Below are positions 32,377 to 44,400 of a stretch of 64,000 bases of DNA, in pieces. Source of the stretch: Echiichthys vipera. Its lineage: Eukaryota > Chordata > Actinopteri > Perciformes > Trachinidae. The notes below the pieces were generated by a model. It searched no databases and was not told where the DNA came from. It was given only the letters and a program-made list of their open reading frames with translations. The position numbers and the translations under genes were made by a program. Where the stretch lies: the NCBI GenBank assembly GCA_963691815.1, contig OY829650.1:3098963-3162962 (forward strand), written 5' to 3'. Position 1 is the stretch's first letter. Every line of letters starts with the position of its first letter.

Positions 32377-34677
32377 TATAATGCAGAACTTTTACCTAAA
32401 GGTTGAATCTGGAGAATGAGCAGAACAACAAAAGATAACTCCAGCAGCAGTCGGGTTGAGCCTGTTGGAATCATTTTACTGAACTGTTGAAAGTGAAGAA
32501 TCATTCATTTATATAATTTAAAGCATAATTTAGCAGATAACTGCAACAATTGTGCGTTTTGTGATATATATTCACAAAATCATGAGGTTTATTTCAGGAT
32601 CGGGGGGAAGTCAGATTTTGCATTTTGCTGGGGTCTGATATTGTTTTGTAAATAAAATCATTTAAATCTTAAAATCTGATAATGTCCTTTGTAAACGCTC
32701 TTTTTTATGCATAGTGTTTAACAGCAGGCGGGTGTCAGGAGTGTCCATGACTAAAAAAAGATGCAAAACCACCACAAAAAGATGCAAAATGACTAAAAAT
32801 AGATGCAAAACCACCACAAAAGATGCCAAATGACTAAAAAAAGATGCAAAACCACCACAAAAAGATGCAAAATGTCTAAAAATAGATGCAAAATCACCAC
32901 AAAAGATGCAAAATGACTAAAAATAGATGCAAAACCACCACAAAAAGATGCAAAATGACTAAAAATAGATGCAAAACCACCACAAAAAGATGCAAAATGA
33001 CTAAAAATAGATGCAAAACCACCACAAAAGATGCAAAATGACTAAAAATAGATGCAAAACCACCACAAAAAGATGCAAAATGACTAAAAATAGATGCAAA
33101 ACCACCACAAAAAGATGCAAAATGACTAAAAATAGATGCAAAACCACCACAAAAGATGCAAAATGACTAAAAATAGATGCAAAACCACCACAAAAAGATG
33201 CAAAACGACTAAAAATAGATGCAAAACATCACAAAAAGATGCAAAATGACTAAAAATAGATGCAAAACATCACAAAAAGATGCAAAATGACTGAAAATAG
33301 ATGCAAAACCAGCACAAAAAGATGCTAAATGACTATAAATAGATGCAAAATCACCACAAAAAGATGCAAAATGACTGAAAATAGATGCAAAACCAGCACA
33401 AAAAGATGCTAAATGACTAAAAATAGATGCAAAATCACCACAAAAAGATGCAAAATGACTGAAAATAGATGCAAAACCACCACAAAAAGATGCAAAATGA
33501 CTAAAAATAGATGCAAAACCACCACAAAAAGATGCAAAATGACTAAAAATAGATGCAAAACCACCACAAAAAGATGCAAAATGTTTAAAAATAGATGAAA
33601 AACACCACAAAAAGATACAAAATGACTAAAAATAGATGCAAGGAGAAGATCAGAGATCACGTATCTGAAGCCTCTCCAGACCGTTGTTAAAATGCTCTAT
33701 TCAGCTGCAGACAGGGAGGTTTATTATTATTATTTATTAATTCTTTAATTTAAGGTTTATTGTGATTATTTATGGACGCTCCTGCAGGAAGAACATGTCG
33801 GCCCTTCCCCTCTGGACTCTCTTCCATCACAGTTCAGCTCCTGACTCACATACGCCCCATGTAAAGAGGCTGAAGGCCCTCGAGGCCGCGGGTTCGACTC
33901 CCACCTGCCCCTTTGCTGCAGGTCTCCCCCCTCTCTCTCTCACCCCATTTCCTGTCTGTCCTTCATAATAAAGGCTTGTAATAATAAAGATGTGAATTCT
34001 AAACTTGTTTAAAGGACATTTGTTATATTTTAAAGTGTATTAATTTAGTATCTAACTTTTCCAAAGACAAACATCAAACCTGCGTAAACCGCTGTGGCGG
34101 TGACCGCAGCCACGGCGTGCACGCGGTACTTCTCCTCCATCGGTCTCGTGCGGGTTATAGCAGTCTGAACCGCAAAGGCGCACGCGAGCTCCACGGCGGC
34201 GGCCACGGGCAGCGGCGCGTGGATGGGGCTGATGCAGCGGTAACCGTGCAGCTTGTGCCGCACGTGCAGTCCCGACAACCCGACACCCCAGATCACCGGC
34301 ACCGCGGCTCGCGCAGCGGCGGCTGCAGCAAACTGGCACGCGACTCTCCGCAAGGCGCACCCGCCCGAGAACCGCGCGTGGTACGCGCGCTCCAGCGCAC
34401 CGGAGGGGTTTCCGATGGCCCCGCTGAAGGTGAGCCCGTGCACCACGGACGCCAGGTACGTCAGGGTGAGCGCGAGGCGTTTCTCGATCCCGCCCACCTC
34501 GGACAGCATCTTTAGCTCGTGCGTGCAGCAGCACAGCTGAAAGGTGGACACGAGCTCCACCGCGTACACAGAGAGCCCGGTGTCCGCGAGGGCCCTGGTC
34601 AACAACCTGCGGGTCGCGTGACTCAGAGCCACGATCCCCGCGAGCACCGACAGAGACACGGCCACGTCTGCGTCCAT
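31464..34677 (-). CDS. aqp11: Aquaporin-11 (three exons, 271 aa)
   Basis: Joined exons 34677-34080, 32326-32210 and 31564-31464. Product is 271 residues, the same length as human AQP11. It is an intracellular (ER) unorthodox aquaporin with six membrane spans and two pore loops. ELVSTFQLCCCTHELKMLSE matches the family's hallmark. The second pore box is NPA at 209-211. The first box, NPC in the family as I know it, reads NPS at 90-92 (codon TCC). The conserved cysteine after the second box (human Cys227) is kept at about 220. Splice sites: GCAG/GTTTGA, GCAG acceptor, CTGG/GTAAGA, CTCAG acceptor; both introns are phase 1. Neighbours clns1a and rsf1 match the human order. A CpG-rich exon 1 and a CAG run lie at the promoter. 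Confidence 0.95.
31971..32192. repeat. 42-bp minisatellite block M1 (aqp11 intron 2)
   Basis: Tandem 42-bp unit made of two related 21-bp halves, AGATGCAAAATGACTAAAAAT and AGATGCAAAACCACCACAAAA. About 5 copies. Confidence 0.95.
32210..32326 (-). CDS. aqp11: aqp11 exon 2
   Basis: 117 nt. Acceptor TGTGTGCGTGCAG, donor G then GTAAGAG. Encodes GGVTGAVSNPALAFSTQF and the LVYWLSPLLG span. Confidence 0.95.
32335..32372. repeat. (AC)n microsatellite
   Basis: Short CA run that forms part of the TG-rich tract upstream of the aqp11 exon 2 acceptor. Confidence 0.95.
32748..33640. repeat. 42-bp minisatellite block M2 (aqp11 intron 1)
   Basis: About 21 copies of the 42-bp unit with small deletions (ACCACCACAAAAG, ACATCACAAAAAG) and an ACCAGCAC variant. 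Confidence 0.95.
33775..33995 (+). mobile_element. tRNA-derived SINE with AATAAAGGC 3' end
   Basis: B box GGGTTCGACTCCC, then CTTTGCTGCAGGTCTCCCCC, CTCTCTCTCACCCCATTTCC, TGTCTGTCC and AATAAAGGC. This is the usual order of a very common fish SINE. The A-box end is degraded. Confidence 0.75.
34080..34677 (-). CDS. aqp11: aqp11 exon 1
   Basis: 598 nt from ATG (complement of 34675-34677) to phase-1 donor GCAG then GTTTGATG. Encodes four spans and the first pore box (NPS). Very GC- and CpG-rich. Confidence 0.95.
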
Positions 34678-34850
34678 GTTCCGGCCGAGCGGCGCCTCCT
34701 CCCCGGGCTCTGCTCTCACTCTGGATCTCTCACTCCGGGGGACGGAGGCTGAGCCGGGCTGCTGCTGCTGCTGCTGCTGCTGCTCGATCCGGGGCTGCGG
34801 GGTCCAACCGGGGGATGCGCTTCAGTCCCGCGAGCTCACATGGTGCGGAA
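34678..34850 (-). promoter_or_regulatory. aqp11: CpG-rich aqp11 promoter/5' UTR region with CAG repeat
   Basis: GC- and CpG-rich DNA directly upstream of the ATG. It includes eight CTG/CAG triplets near 34760-34783 and a CTCC run near 34870-34900. No TATA box seen. Confidence 0.55.
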
Positions 34851-35064
34851 GTGACAGAAGCCCGCAGTGTTCTTCCTCCTCCTCCTCCTCCTCCTCCTCC
34901 TCTCTCTCCTGCTCTTCCTCTTCACCTGCTCCACATCTGTTTTCTGGGGGGACGCTGTGGACACTGATGCTCATGGATGAGGTCAGAGGCCCTGACTCAT
35001 CAAATGTTGCTGAAAATCCCAAACTGATCACAGAGAGAGTCTGCACCACAGAGACAAAATGATT

Positions 35065-35765
35065 CAGAGGAAATGCAAAATGACTAAAAATAAATGCAAA
35101 ACCACCACAAAAAGATGCAAAATGACTAAAAAAAGATGCAAAACCACCACAAAAAGATGCAAAATGACTAAAAATAGATGCAAAACCACCACAAAAAGAT
35201 GCAAAATGACTAAAAATAGATGCAAAACCACCACAAAAAGATGCAAAATGACTAAAAATAGATGCAAAACCACCACAAAAAGATGCAAAATGACTAAAAA
35301 TAGATTCAAAACCACCACAAAAAGATGCAAAATGACTAAAAATAGATTCAAAACCACCACAAAAAGATGCCAAATGACTAAAAATAGATGCAAAACCACC
35401 ACAAAAAGATGCAAAATGACTAAAAATAGAAGCAAAACCACCACAAAAAGATGCTAAATGACTAAAAATAGATGCAAAACCACCTCAAAAAGATGCAAAA
35501 TGACTAAAAATAGAAGCAAAACCACCACAAAAAGATGCTAAATGACTAAAAATAGATGCAAAACCACCACAAAAAGATGCAAAATGACTAAAAATAGATG
35601 CAAAACCACCACAAAAAGATGCAAAATGACTAAAAATAGATGCAAAACCACCTCAAAAAGATGCAAAATGACTAAAAAAAGATGCAAAACCACCTCAAAA
35701 AGATGCAAAATGACTAAAAATAGATGCAAAACCACCACAAAAAGATGCAAAATGACTAAAAATAT
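35065..35765. repeat. 42-bp minisatellite block M3 (upstream of aqp11)
   Basis: About 17 copies of the 42-bp unit, with ACCTCAAAAAG and TAGAAGCAAAACC variants. Confidence 0.95.
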
Positions 35766-36080
35766 GTATAATAATATATATATGTGTGTAATAATGTGGA
35801 GTTGCACGTGTGTCTCATTAAAACAGCGCTTCTTCTGTTTCACCCCCAGGAAGAAGAAACGTTTTCGAGGATCTTTTGTTTATAAAATGATCAAAAATCA
35901 CACTTTTTTATAACATTATATTCTGATTAACATTAAAGAAAACAAAAAAAGAAATATAAATCAACTTACAACAAAGAATAACTATTATCCTTGTTTTTTT
36001 TTTGCACGCCTCCATTGCAAGATGGACCATAGTTGCGATATTTGTTACGTTTTCAATGAAGAAACTCGAGCGACTTATCT

Positions 36081-36651
36081 GCGTGCCCCGTGCTTTAGGG
36101 TACTTGTCCCCCCCTCCAGGCCCGTTTGTACTCACACTACCTGGGCCTCGGAGAATGCTTCTTGCTGCCTATACGTCATCACGCCGTAACACGTCACAAG
36201 CATTGATGACGTCATGGCGATGCGTGGCTTTGTTTCCAGATCCTTCCGTAGACCTCGGAGTTTTTGTGCGTCTTGTCGACTGTTTTTGAATCTTTTCATC
36301 GACCAAATCTGCAGTAAACACTCCACCTCCGCATCACACCAACGTGAACCTTTCACCGCCATTGTTTGAAATGTCCGCGCATGGTCCCTCCTTCTTTTTT
36401 CTACGTCCCAACAGGCGCACAGGAAATGACCTCAGAGTCGCCGTAGGCCTCGTGCTCGTACACGTGCGCACGCTCGTACTCGTACATGTGCAAACGTGCT
36501 TTACTAAAGCCCACCTCTCCCAAACGGGCCGTGGACGGCAAGCGTGCCGCAGCTAGGCGCGGTGCAGTTGCACTCACACTGGTCAAAGGAACCAGACTTT
36601 ACCCGTGAAACGTGTTTGGACACGGTACGGAGGAACAGTGGGAGTGCGCCC
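36081..36651 (-). mobile_element. PIF/Harbinger-like non-autonomous element
   Basis: Reverse-orientation, nearly complete copy ending GGGAGTGCGCCC then TTA. It contains the SANT-like remnant, TGACGTCA and the CACGTG-rich block. It lies between aqp11 and clns1a. Confidence 0.8.
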
Positions 36652-36790
36652 TTAGCTTTCAGGTGACTCCCCACCGTCCCCGGGCCCCACTATTTGAGAA
36701 GCTCTGCATTGAGACAACAAGACAAATCTGGTTAAATAGAATATAAATAATAATAAAAAGGTAAAAACAACAAATTGTACAAAAACTAAG

Positions 36791-36796
36791 CATTTA
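36791..36796 (-). terminator. clns1a: Candidate clns1a polyadenylation signal
   Basis: AATAAA on the minus strand (TTTATT on the plus strand), about 520 nt past the clns1a stop. Another AATAAA overlaps the stop codon itself and is less likely to be used. Confidence 0.35.
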
Positions 36797-37255
36797 TTGA
36801 CAATTTCATACAAAGACATCAAAGCTCCTCGGTGGGAAAACAGATATTAAACTGGTCGTTAGGTACAAAACAGGAACTTTGTCTCTTTTTTTAACAGTTG
36901 TTAGAGCGCGGGAGTTTACGGCTGCACCTCAACAGTCTACAGCAGCTGACGTGGTCGTGTTCAACATGGTTACTGATATGATTTAAGACAAATTAGTCGA
37001 CAAAGGTGAGCAGAAACAAACAATAACACAAAACAACACGGGAGCTCCGACGCGACACGTTCAGAGAAGCTGCAGAAGCTACGAGAGACGAGCGAGATGA
37101 CTTCAGACGCACGGGAGAGTGCGACGAGTGCCTGACGAAAGTGCTGCTGTCCTCTTCTCCAATCCCACGATGCAACACTGCTGCTCCGATTGGCTGCTGC
37201 GACGACCTCCTTCTGCAGGGAGAGTCAGAAAACACACGAGTGAACGCCACGAGTG

Positions 37256-37294
37256 ACGCAGTCGTGACGCAGTCGTGACGCAGTCGTGACGCAG
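37256..37294. repeat. 12-bp tandem repeat in the clns1a 3' UTR
   Basis: GACGCAGTCGTG repeated three times with a partial fourth copy. Confidence 0.9.
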
Positions 37295-37320
37295 AAACAG
37301 GAAGCTCCTGCTGCTGTTGT

Positions 37321-37397
37321 TTATTTATACCAGTGCTCGACGTCTGCGTCCTCGAACTGCCCGACCTCCATCGCTGCCCCGTCCACCTCCATGCCGT
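37321..37397 (-). CDS. clns1a: clns1a exon 6
   Basis: 77 nt. Acceptor GTGGTCGACAG. Encodes the conserved C-terminus DGMEVDGAAMEVGQFEDADV with EHWYK and stop. Confidence 0.93.
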
Positions 37398-40300
37398 CTG
37401 TCGACCACAAACGCACCGTTTAAAAACAGCGTCCCACAAATAAAACTTCATTAAATCAGCTGTGTGGAGTTTTTCTGTTTGCACACAACAGAACTTTTAA
37501 CTTATCCAGGTTTATCGACCGTTTACAAAGTCAAATTAAGGCACTTTTCAAGCATTTCAAGGTGCTTTTTCATGCTTTTCCAGCACCTCACAGCTGCGGC
37601 ACACTACCGTATTTTCTACATTATCAGGCGCACCTTCAATGAACGTCTTATTTTGAAACTTTTTTCATATATAAGGCGCCCCACATTATAAGGCGCGTAG
37701 AACAGACGCTACAGTCGAGGCTGGGGTTACGTTCTGCATCCATTAGATGGAGCTGCTCTAAAGGGAACGTCAACACAACAGTCAGGGGAGGTCGTCTTGT
37801 TGCTTCCTCCACTTCGGCACCATTGATTGGTTCATGTTAAACTCTCTGGCTGCTGCTCTATTCCCGTGTTCTGCTGCGTGACTAATGGCCTTGAGTGTAA
37901 ACTCTGCGTCGTAAGCGTGTCTCTTAACAGGAGCCATTTTGGGCTCTTTACACAAACACACACATGGAAATGAAACGGCACGCTTCACGCAGTCGTATAT
38001 CTCAACATGCCCCGCGCGTTACTTCTTCTACGGGGGAAAATAGAGTCGGCGGCTGCTCACCGTAGTTGGAGACCTGTTGTGGCTCAATATTGGTCCATAT
38101 ATAAGGAGCACCGGGTTATAAGGAGCACTGTCGGCTTTTGAGACATGTGAAGGTTTTTAGGTGCAACTTATAGTGCGGGAAATACAGTGCATATGTTAGA
38201 ATGTATAATGGGCGACTGTGGCTCAGTGAAAGAGTGGGTGGTCCTCCATTGGAAGGATTGGTGGTTCGATCCCCACCTCCCCTGGTCCACATGTCGAAGT
38301 GTCCTTGGACAAGACACTGAACCCCGAATTGCTCCCTGTTCTGCGCATATGTGTGAATGGTCAGATTAGATGGTCTGTAGCTGTCCACTGCCATCAGTGT
38401 GAATGTGACAAACACTGTGAAAGCGCCTTGAGTAGTCAGAAGACTGGAAAAGCGCCTTTTAAGTACAAGTCCATTTAAACAGAACATACACTGAAAACAT
38501 CTACACTTCTATTTTAATAGAGGGTCTGAAGATGATTATGAGCCTTTTGATTGGGAGTCAGAATTCACTCTTCCCCTCGTGTACGGGAGTGAACGGGCTG
38601 CTGCAGTAACACGCTTGGACGCTAAAGCCACGGTGGCACACGAGTCTTTATTTAAAATAACTACGCCTGATACTGAAAGTATTTACCTAATTCACCGCAG
38701 CCGCTCCTTTAACAACACACCAACAGTTTTCATTTTTATTAAGAGAACAAAAAGCGTTAAAATAGGTCATAATAGGAAATAATGTCAGCAGTTTTCTTTA
38801 TCATCGTTCTCTAATTTCATAATTATCATATTAACATATATGAACCTTTATAAGCTGTGACATCAAATGTGTTTTGCGGCTTCAGACGGATTTTAATTGG
38901 TGGAAGAGGAAAATTGGCTCCTGACAGTAAAGGCTGCAGAGCCCTGATCTTTACTCTCACACACCTGAACACTCTTCTTCTTTTGGTGCAATAACTTTAT
39001 CCACCACTTAAGTGCAATCATTTAATCTTGTTTAATCTAATTTAATTTAATCTCACTGCTCATTTCTGTCAAATACAGTCAAACAGATTTGATCTTATAC
39101 ATTTCATCTACATTTATCTGATTTAATTTTCTGGTAATTACATCTGCCTCACACATATTTAACTTAGTAAATAAACACAGAAAGTATAATATAACCAATA
39201 AACTAAGAGTTTATTGGTTATATTATACTGTACTTTGTATACCTCCTACCTGGAAACTCAATTTCAACTCAATTTAAAGAGAAGTCTACGTCTAAGAGGC
39301 TGCCATGTACCCCGCAAAGTGGATCTCAGGCCAGACCGCCCCCCCCCTAACGTTCCCCTGAAATGGTTTCTCCCGTTAATGAATCTGCCGTTCGCGCTTC
39401 GAACTCAAACCTTCAAACTGGGCGTTGGTCTCCTCGGTTCGGACCCCGGCCATGTGGTACTGCTGAGCGACCGACTGGGCCAGCATCCCCTCCAGCCTCT
39501 CCAGCGTGGCCTGGCCCTCCTGCGTGAGCGCCGACAGACCCTCGTCACAGGTGTAGAAGGTGGGGACGTCAGCGTGGCCGTGCTCTGAGGGGCGGAGGAG
39601 AGAGACGGGCGGCTGTGACAGCAGCAGACGTGCTCGGTGTGGAATAAACCTAGTTAACATCTGAGCTAAATGTGGTTTAGACTCCTATAAAACGTTATAT
39701 TTAGAATATTTTCATAACCCTGATTAAGTTAAAACCACCACCAGTGATAAAAACAGTGATTTAACGTCACAGTAAACAGGAGCGGCTGTTCTAACGCTGC
39801 CTCCATCTGTTCGTTTTTTGCTTTATTTGTTGTTTTTTTAATCTGAAAATGTAATTTTTTCTATGTGAGTAAGAATCCTGTGGATCTGGTCTCTCAGGGT
39901 CTTGCAGAAAACGTGCTGTGTTACAGTATGTGTCCATGGTTTGGTCACCTGGGGTTAAAAACGGAGCCAAACTGGCAAAAATGATCAAAAATGAGCAGAG
40001 AAATCAGAGGCAGGGAGCAGAAACAGCTGTGATGAATAGTGAACCGTTACATGAATAATGATCCGTAACTCAATAATAATAACAAATATTAACATTATTA
40101 CATCTTTAGTTGTTATAAATGTGTAGCGATGTATGAATCTTACCTGCTTCTGCAACCGAAGAGTCCGAACGACCACAGAGACAAAGAGAGAGAAGATGAA
40201 GAAAATCAATGTTTTATATTCAGTTAAACATGTTAAATTAAATAAAATCAATGTTTTATATTCAGTTAAACATGTTATATTAAATAAAATCAATGTTTTC

Positions 40301-41412
40301 TGAGTGTCAGCAGCTGTCACAGGTCACAGGGGGCGAGAAATTAATCAAAAATGATCATTTTCAGGGTGAAGTATTACTTTAAATTCCTGCGAATTACACA
40401 ACTGTTACTAGCCGAACGTTATTCACCCACACGGGGCTCAAAGACTCTTTTCCGACACCCAAAAAAACTAAATATGAAGTAAAGGGGGCAGCTCCTCTAC
40501 CACACACTTCCAGTTGGTCATAGGTGATGATTTAGAGCGATTACTTTTGTGTTTTTTTAAGATAAAACCACATTTTATTCCTCTTAAAAACACGATGCCG
40601 TTTTTTATATTGCACATTTATTTTAGACCTAAAGAAGTCAGAAATTCATCCAAATTTGAAACGAATTTCAATAAAATCAGCCTTCTTTTTTCTACGTCCC
40701 AACAGGCGCACAGGAAATGACCTCAGAACCGCCGTAGGCCTCGTGCTCGTACACGTCTGCACGCTCGTGCTCGTACATGTGCAAACGTGCTTTACAAAAG
40801 CCCACCTCTCCCAAACGGGCCGTGGCCGACAAGCGTGCCGCACCTAGACGTGGTACGCTTGCACTCACACTGGTCAAAGGAGCTAGCATTAGCCGTTGAG
40901 CACGGTACGGATGGACAGTGTGAGTGCGCCCTAAGTGATAAGCTAACGGGCTAGCTCCGACAGCTGCCTTGTATTCCTGTAAATGTTCAGGCAACTTGGT
41001 TCACTGTGATTTTATAACATTATAGGAGGAGACATTATGACCTTTAGCGTTTAATACTGATGCAGATTTAAGCTACAGTCCTTAAATGTTTATATTATAA
41101 TGCTGGATATCAGAAATAACTCGCATGCATTTGTTTACTTGTGTTTTGTTTGAGGATCTGTTCGTGCAAGGACGTGCTTATCCTCTGTACCGCTTTTATT
41201 TACTGTTACTCTGGGAGTAAAAGACCTAAATTTACAAAAGCTCATTGTGTGTGTGCGCGTGTGTGTGCGTTTGTGCGTCTTCATGTTTTTCCTCACCAGC
41301 CTCTTCCACGTCGTACTCCTCTCCTTCAAAGTCGTTGTCAGAGTCGTCGTCCTCTGGGTCGGGGTGCAGTGCCTGGCACTCGCACATCGCTGAGAACATG
41401 GGCTCCACTGCA

Positions 41413-41443
<31 letters not shown>

Positions 41444-44400
41444 CACAGGAAACGGTTACTGTGGAGCCCTGAATGCAGAGGACAGAGAAGATCACACTCT
41501 TGTCATCGTCAAATCTGTGAAAACTAAAAAAATGTCTCAGTCCGTCTTTAAAAAGCCGCCTGACTTCCTGTCTGTGGCTCTCAGCTGAGTTCATCAGTTC
41601 CTGCTGAAGACGTCGAGCTTTAAAAAGCACAAACTCACAAGTATCCTGCTGTTCAGTGCGACGTAACACCCTTTCAAAATAAGATTTCCGGGTCCAAACG
41701 CTCCGTTAAAACAAAACAGACCCGACGTCCGAACATGTGAACAATAACAATCACCTCTTTCATCAGTTAAACGTCTTTTTCATCGATGACAAAGAGGTGA
41801 AATGACAATTATGATGTTTTTTAAAAACCACGGGGAACGCGGCGCTGTAGAAATACGCAGCTCGGACCAGTAAATACTATTTTGAAAGGGTGTCACGTCT
41901 TTACAGCCGGATAGTTTCCTCCGTAGTTTCTTAACTCACATGCCACCTTGTCGCTGGGCACAAATCGAATCTCTGTGATCGTTCCTTCTTCATCATCATC
42001 GTCACCGCTGCTGCTGTTATCGTCGTCTTCATCATCACCTGCTTTCTCCGCCATCTCTGCCTCGTTCTCACCTGCAAGGGTGAAAACAAAAACACACTTC
42101 ACTCTTGGGGGCTTTAGCACGAAGACAGAATTAAGACACTCTGGATCAAAGAAAAAGCCTCGATCTAGTCTGGTGTGATCACCCGGGCATAACCGGTTGC
42201 GCGTACGCCAAAGCAGGATGAGAAGCGGCGTCACGCCAAAAAGATGACAAAACGACTAAAAACAGACGCAAAACACGACAAAAAGATGATGAAACGACTA
42301 AAAACAAACACAAAACACCACAAAAAGATGATGAAACGACTGAAAACAGACACAAAACACCACAAAAAGATGATGAAACGACTAAAAACAGACACAAAAC
42401 ACCACAAAAAGATGATGAAACGACTAAAAACAGACACAAAACACCACAAAAAGATGATGAAACGACTAAAAACAGACACAAAACACCACAAAAAGATGAT
42501 GAAACGACTAAAAACAGACACAAAACACCACAAAAAGACGATGAAACGACTAAAAACAGACGCAAAACACCACAAAAAGATGATGAAACGACTAAAAACA
42601 GACAAAACACCACAAAAAGATGATGAAACGACTAAAAACAGACGCAAAACACCATAAAAAGATGACGAAACGACTAAAAACAGACACAAAACACCACAAA
42701 AAGATGATGAAACGACTAAAAACAGACACAAAACACCACAAAAAGATGATGAAACGACTAAAAACAGACACAAAACACCACAAAAAGATGATGAAACGAC
42801 TAAAAACAGACACAAAACACGACAAAAAGATGATGAAACGACTAAAAACAGACGCAAAACACCACAAAAAGACGATGAAACGACTAAAAACAGACGCAAA
42901 ACACCACAAAAAGATGATGAAACGACTAAAAACAGACAAAACACCACAAAAAGATGATGAAACGACTAAAAACAGACGCAAAACACCACAAAAAGATGAT
43001 GAAACGACTAAAAACAGACACAAAACACCACAAAAAGATGATGAAACGACTAAAAACAGACACAAAACATCACAAAAAGATGATGAAACGACTAAAAACA
43101 GACACAAAACACCACAAAAAGATGATGAAACGTCTAAAAACAGACAAAACACCACAAAAAGATGATGAAACGTCTAAAAACAGACACAAAACACCACAAA
43201 AAGATGATGAAACGACTAAAAACTGACACAAAACACCACAAAAAGATGATGAAACGACTAAAAACAGACACAAAACACCACAAAAAGATGATGAAATGAC
43301 TAAAAACAGACACAAAACACCACAAAAAGATGCGTTTTTACGCTGTAAACCTGTGGAAAACACTGATTTGAATGCATTTTTGTAATCGAGTAAGTGTTTC
43401 AGACATCACATGTGCGCACGTGCGATGAAACACAAACAATATGTCGCCTGAAAGCTCTACAGCGGTCGAATTAACCACTAAAAAGCTCATGGACATCCCG
43501 TCACAGCGGCGCTCTCACCGCTGAGTTTGCCGTTGACCATGACGTACAGGTGCTCCTGCGGGTATGCGCTGACGTCTCTGGAGATGGCGTGCAGCCCGAT
43601 CGCGGGATACTCCAGAAAGAAACCCATCCCCGAGCCGTCGAACCACGACAGACGCCTGCGCAGGAAAAACAACACAACAACAAATGTAGTTTTTAATATT
43701 TATAATGAGACCGTGCAGTTTTATAACACCTGCGTTAGGACGACGCACGATTGGAGCATATATGTGATATTATTCCACCTTCTGTCCTCAATATTAGTAT
43801 CATTTAAACACTGTTTTAAACATTAATAACATTAAAGATGAAAAAAATAACCTGAAAATGGTGTTTTTGTGTCTTTTAAATCATTTTATATTCAGCTTTT
43901 AAACAAACCTGAAGGAGATGCACTGAAATGTCGTTTTTGTGCAATTAAATAAATATATATATTATTTCTATTGTAATTTATTTTTTTAATTATTATTGAG
44001 GCCACTCGCTCGGTTGTCTATAATGTATATCATTTATTTTATCTTGAATATAATTGATGCTTTAATTGTGCAATTTAAAAAATAAATAAATATTAAAAAA
44101 ATATATTATTTTTATTAAATTATGTATTTGTTATTGATGTCACTCACTGGGTTTTGTATATTATACATAACTTATTTCATCTTTAATATAATTTATGTTT
44201 TTCTAATTGTGCCATTAAATAATGTCATCGGTATTATTTTGAAAGTGTTCACCCGGAAGTGGTTGGCACGCGGGGCGGCGGTTGTGTTTTAAAGGCGCAT
44301 TTCTCTGTTATTAAAACACCTTCTGTCCTTTTCATCAGTATCACATCAAAACCGTGTTAAACTGTTAAAACATTAAAGATTAAAAACTAAAAAAAGTGTT

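Noticed and set aside
34052..34540. Alternative frames over aqp11 exon 1 (160, 132 and 95 codons)
   Set aside because: Shadows caused by high GC content; the aquaporin frame matches family and splice phase.
42231..43363. Hydrophobic minus-strand frames (FLVVSSSFCGVL repeats) resembling a membrane protein
   Set aside because: Repeat translation within clns1a intron 2; true exons flank it.
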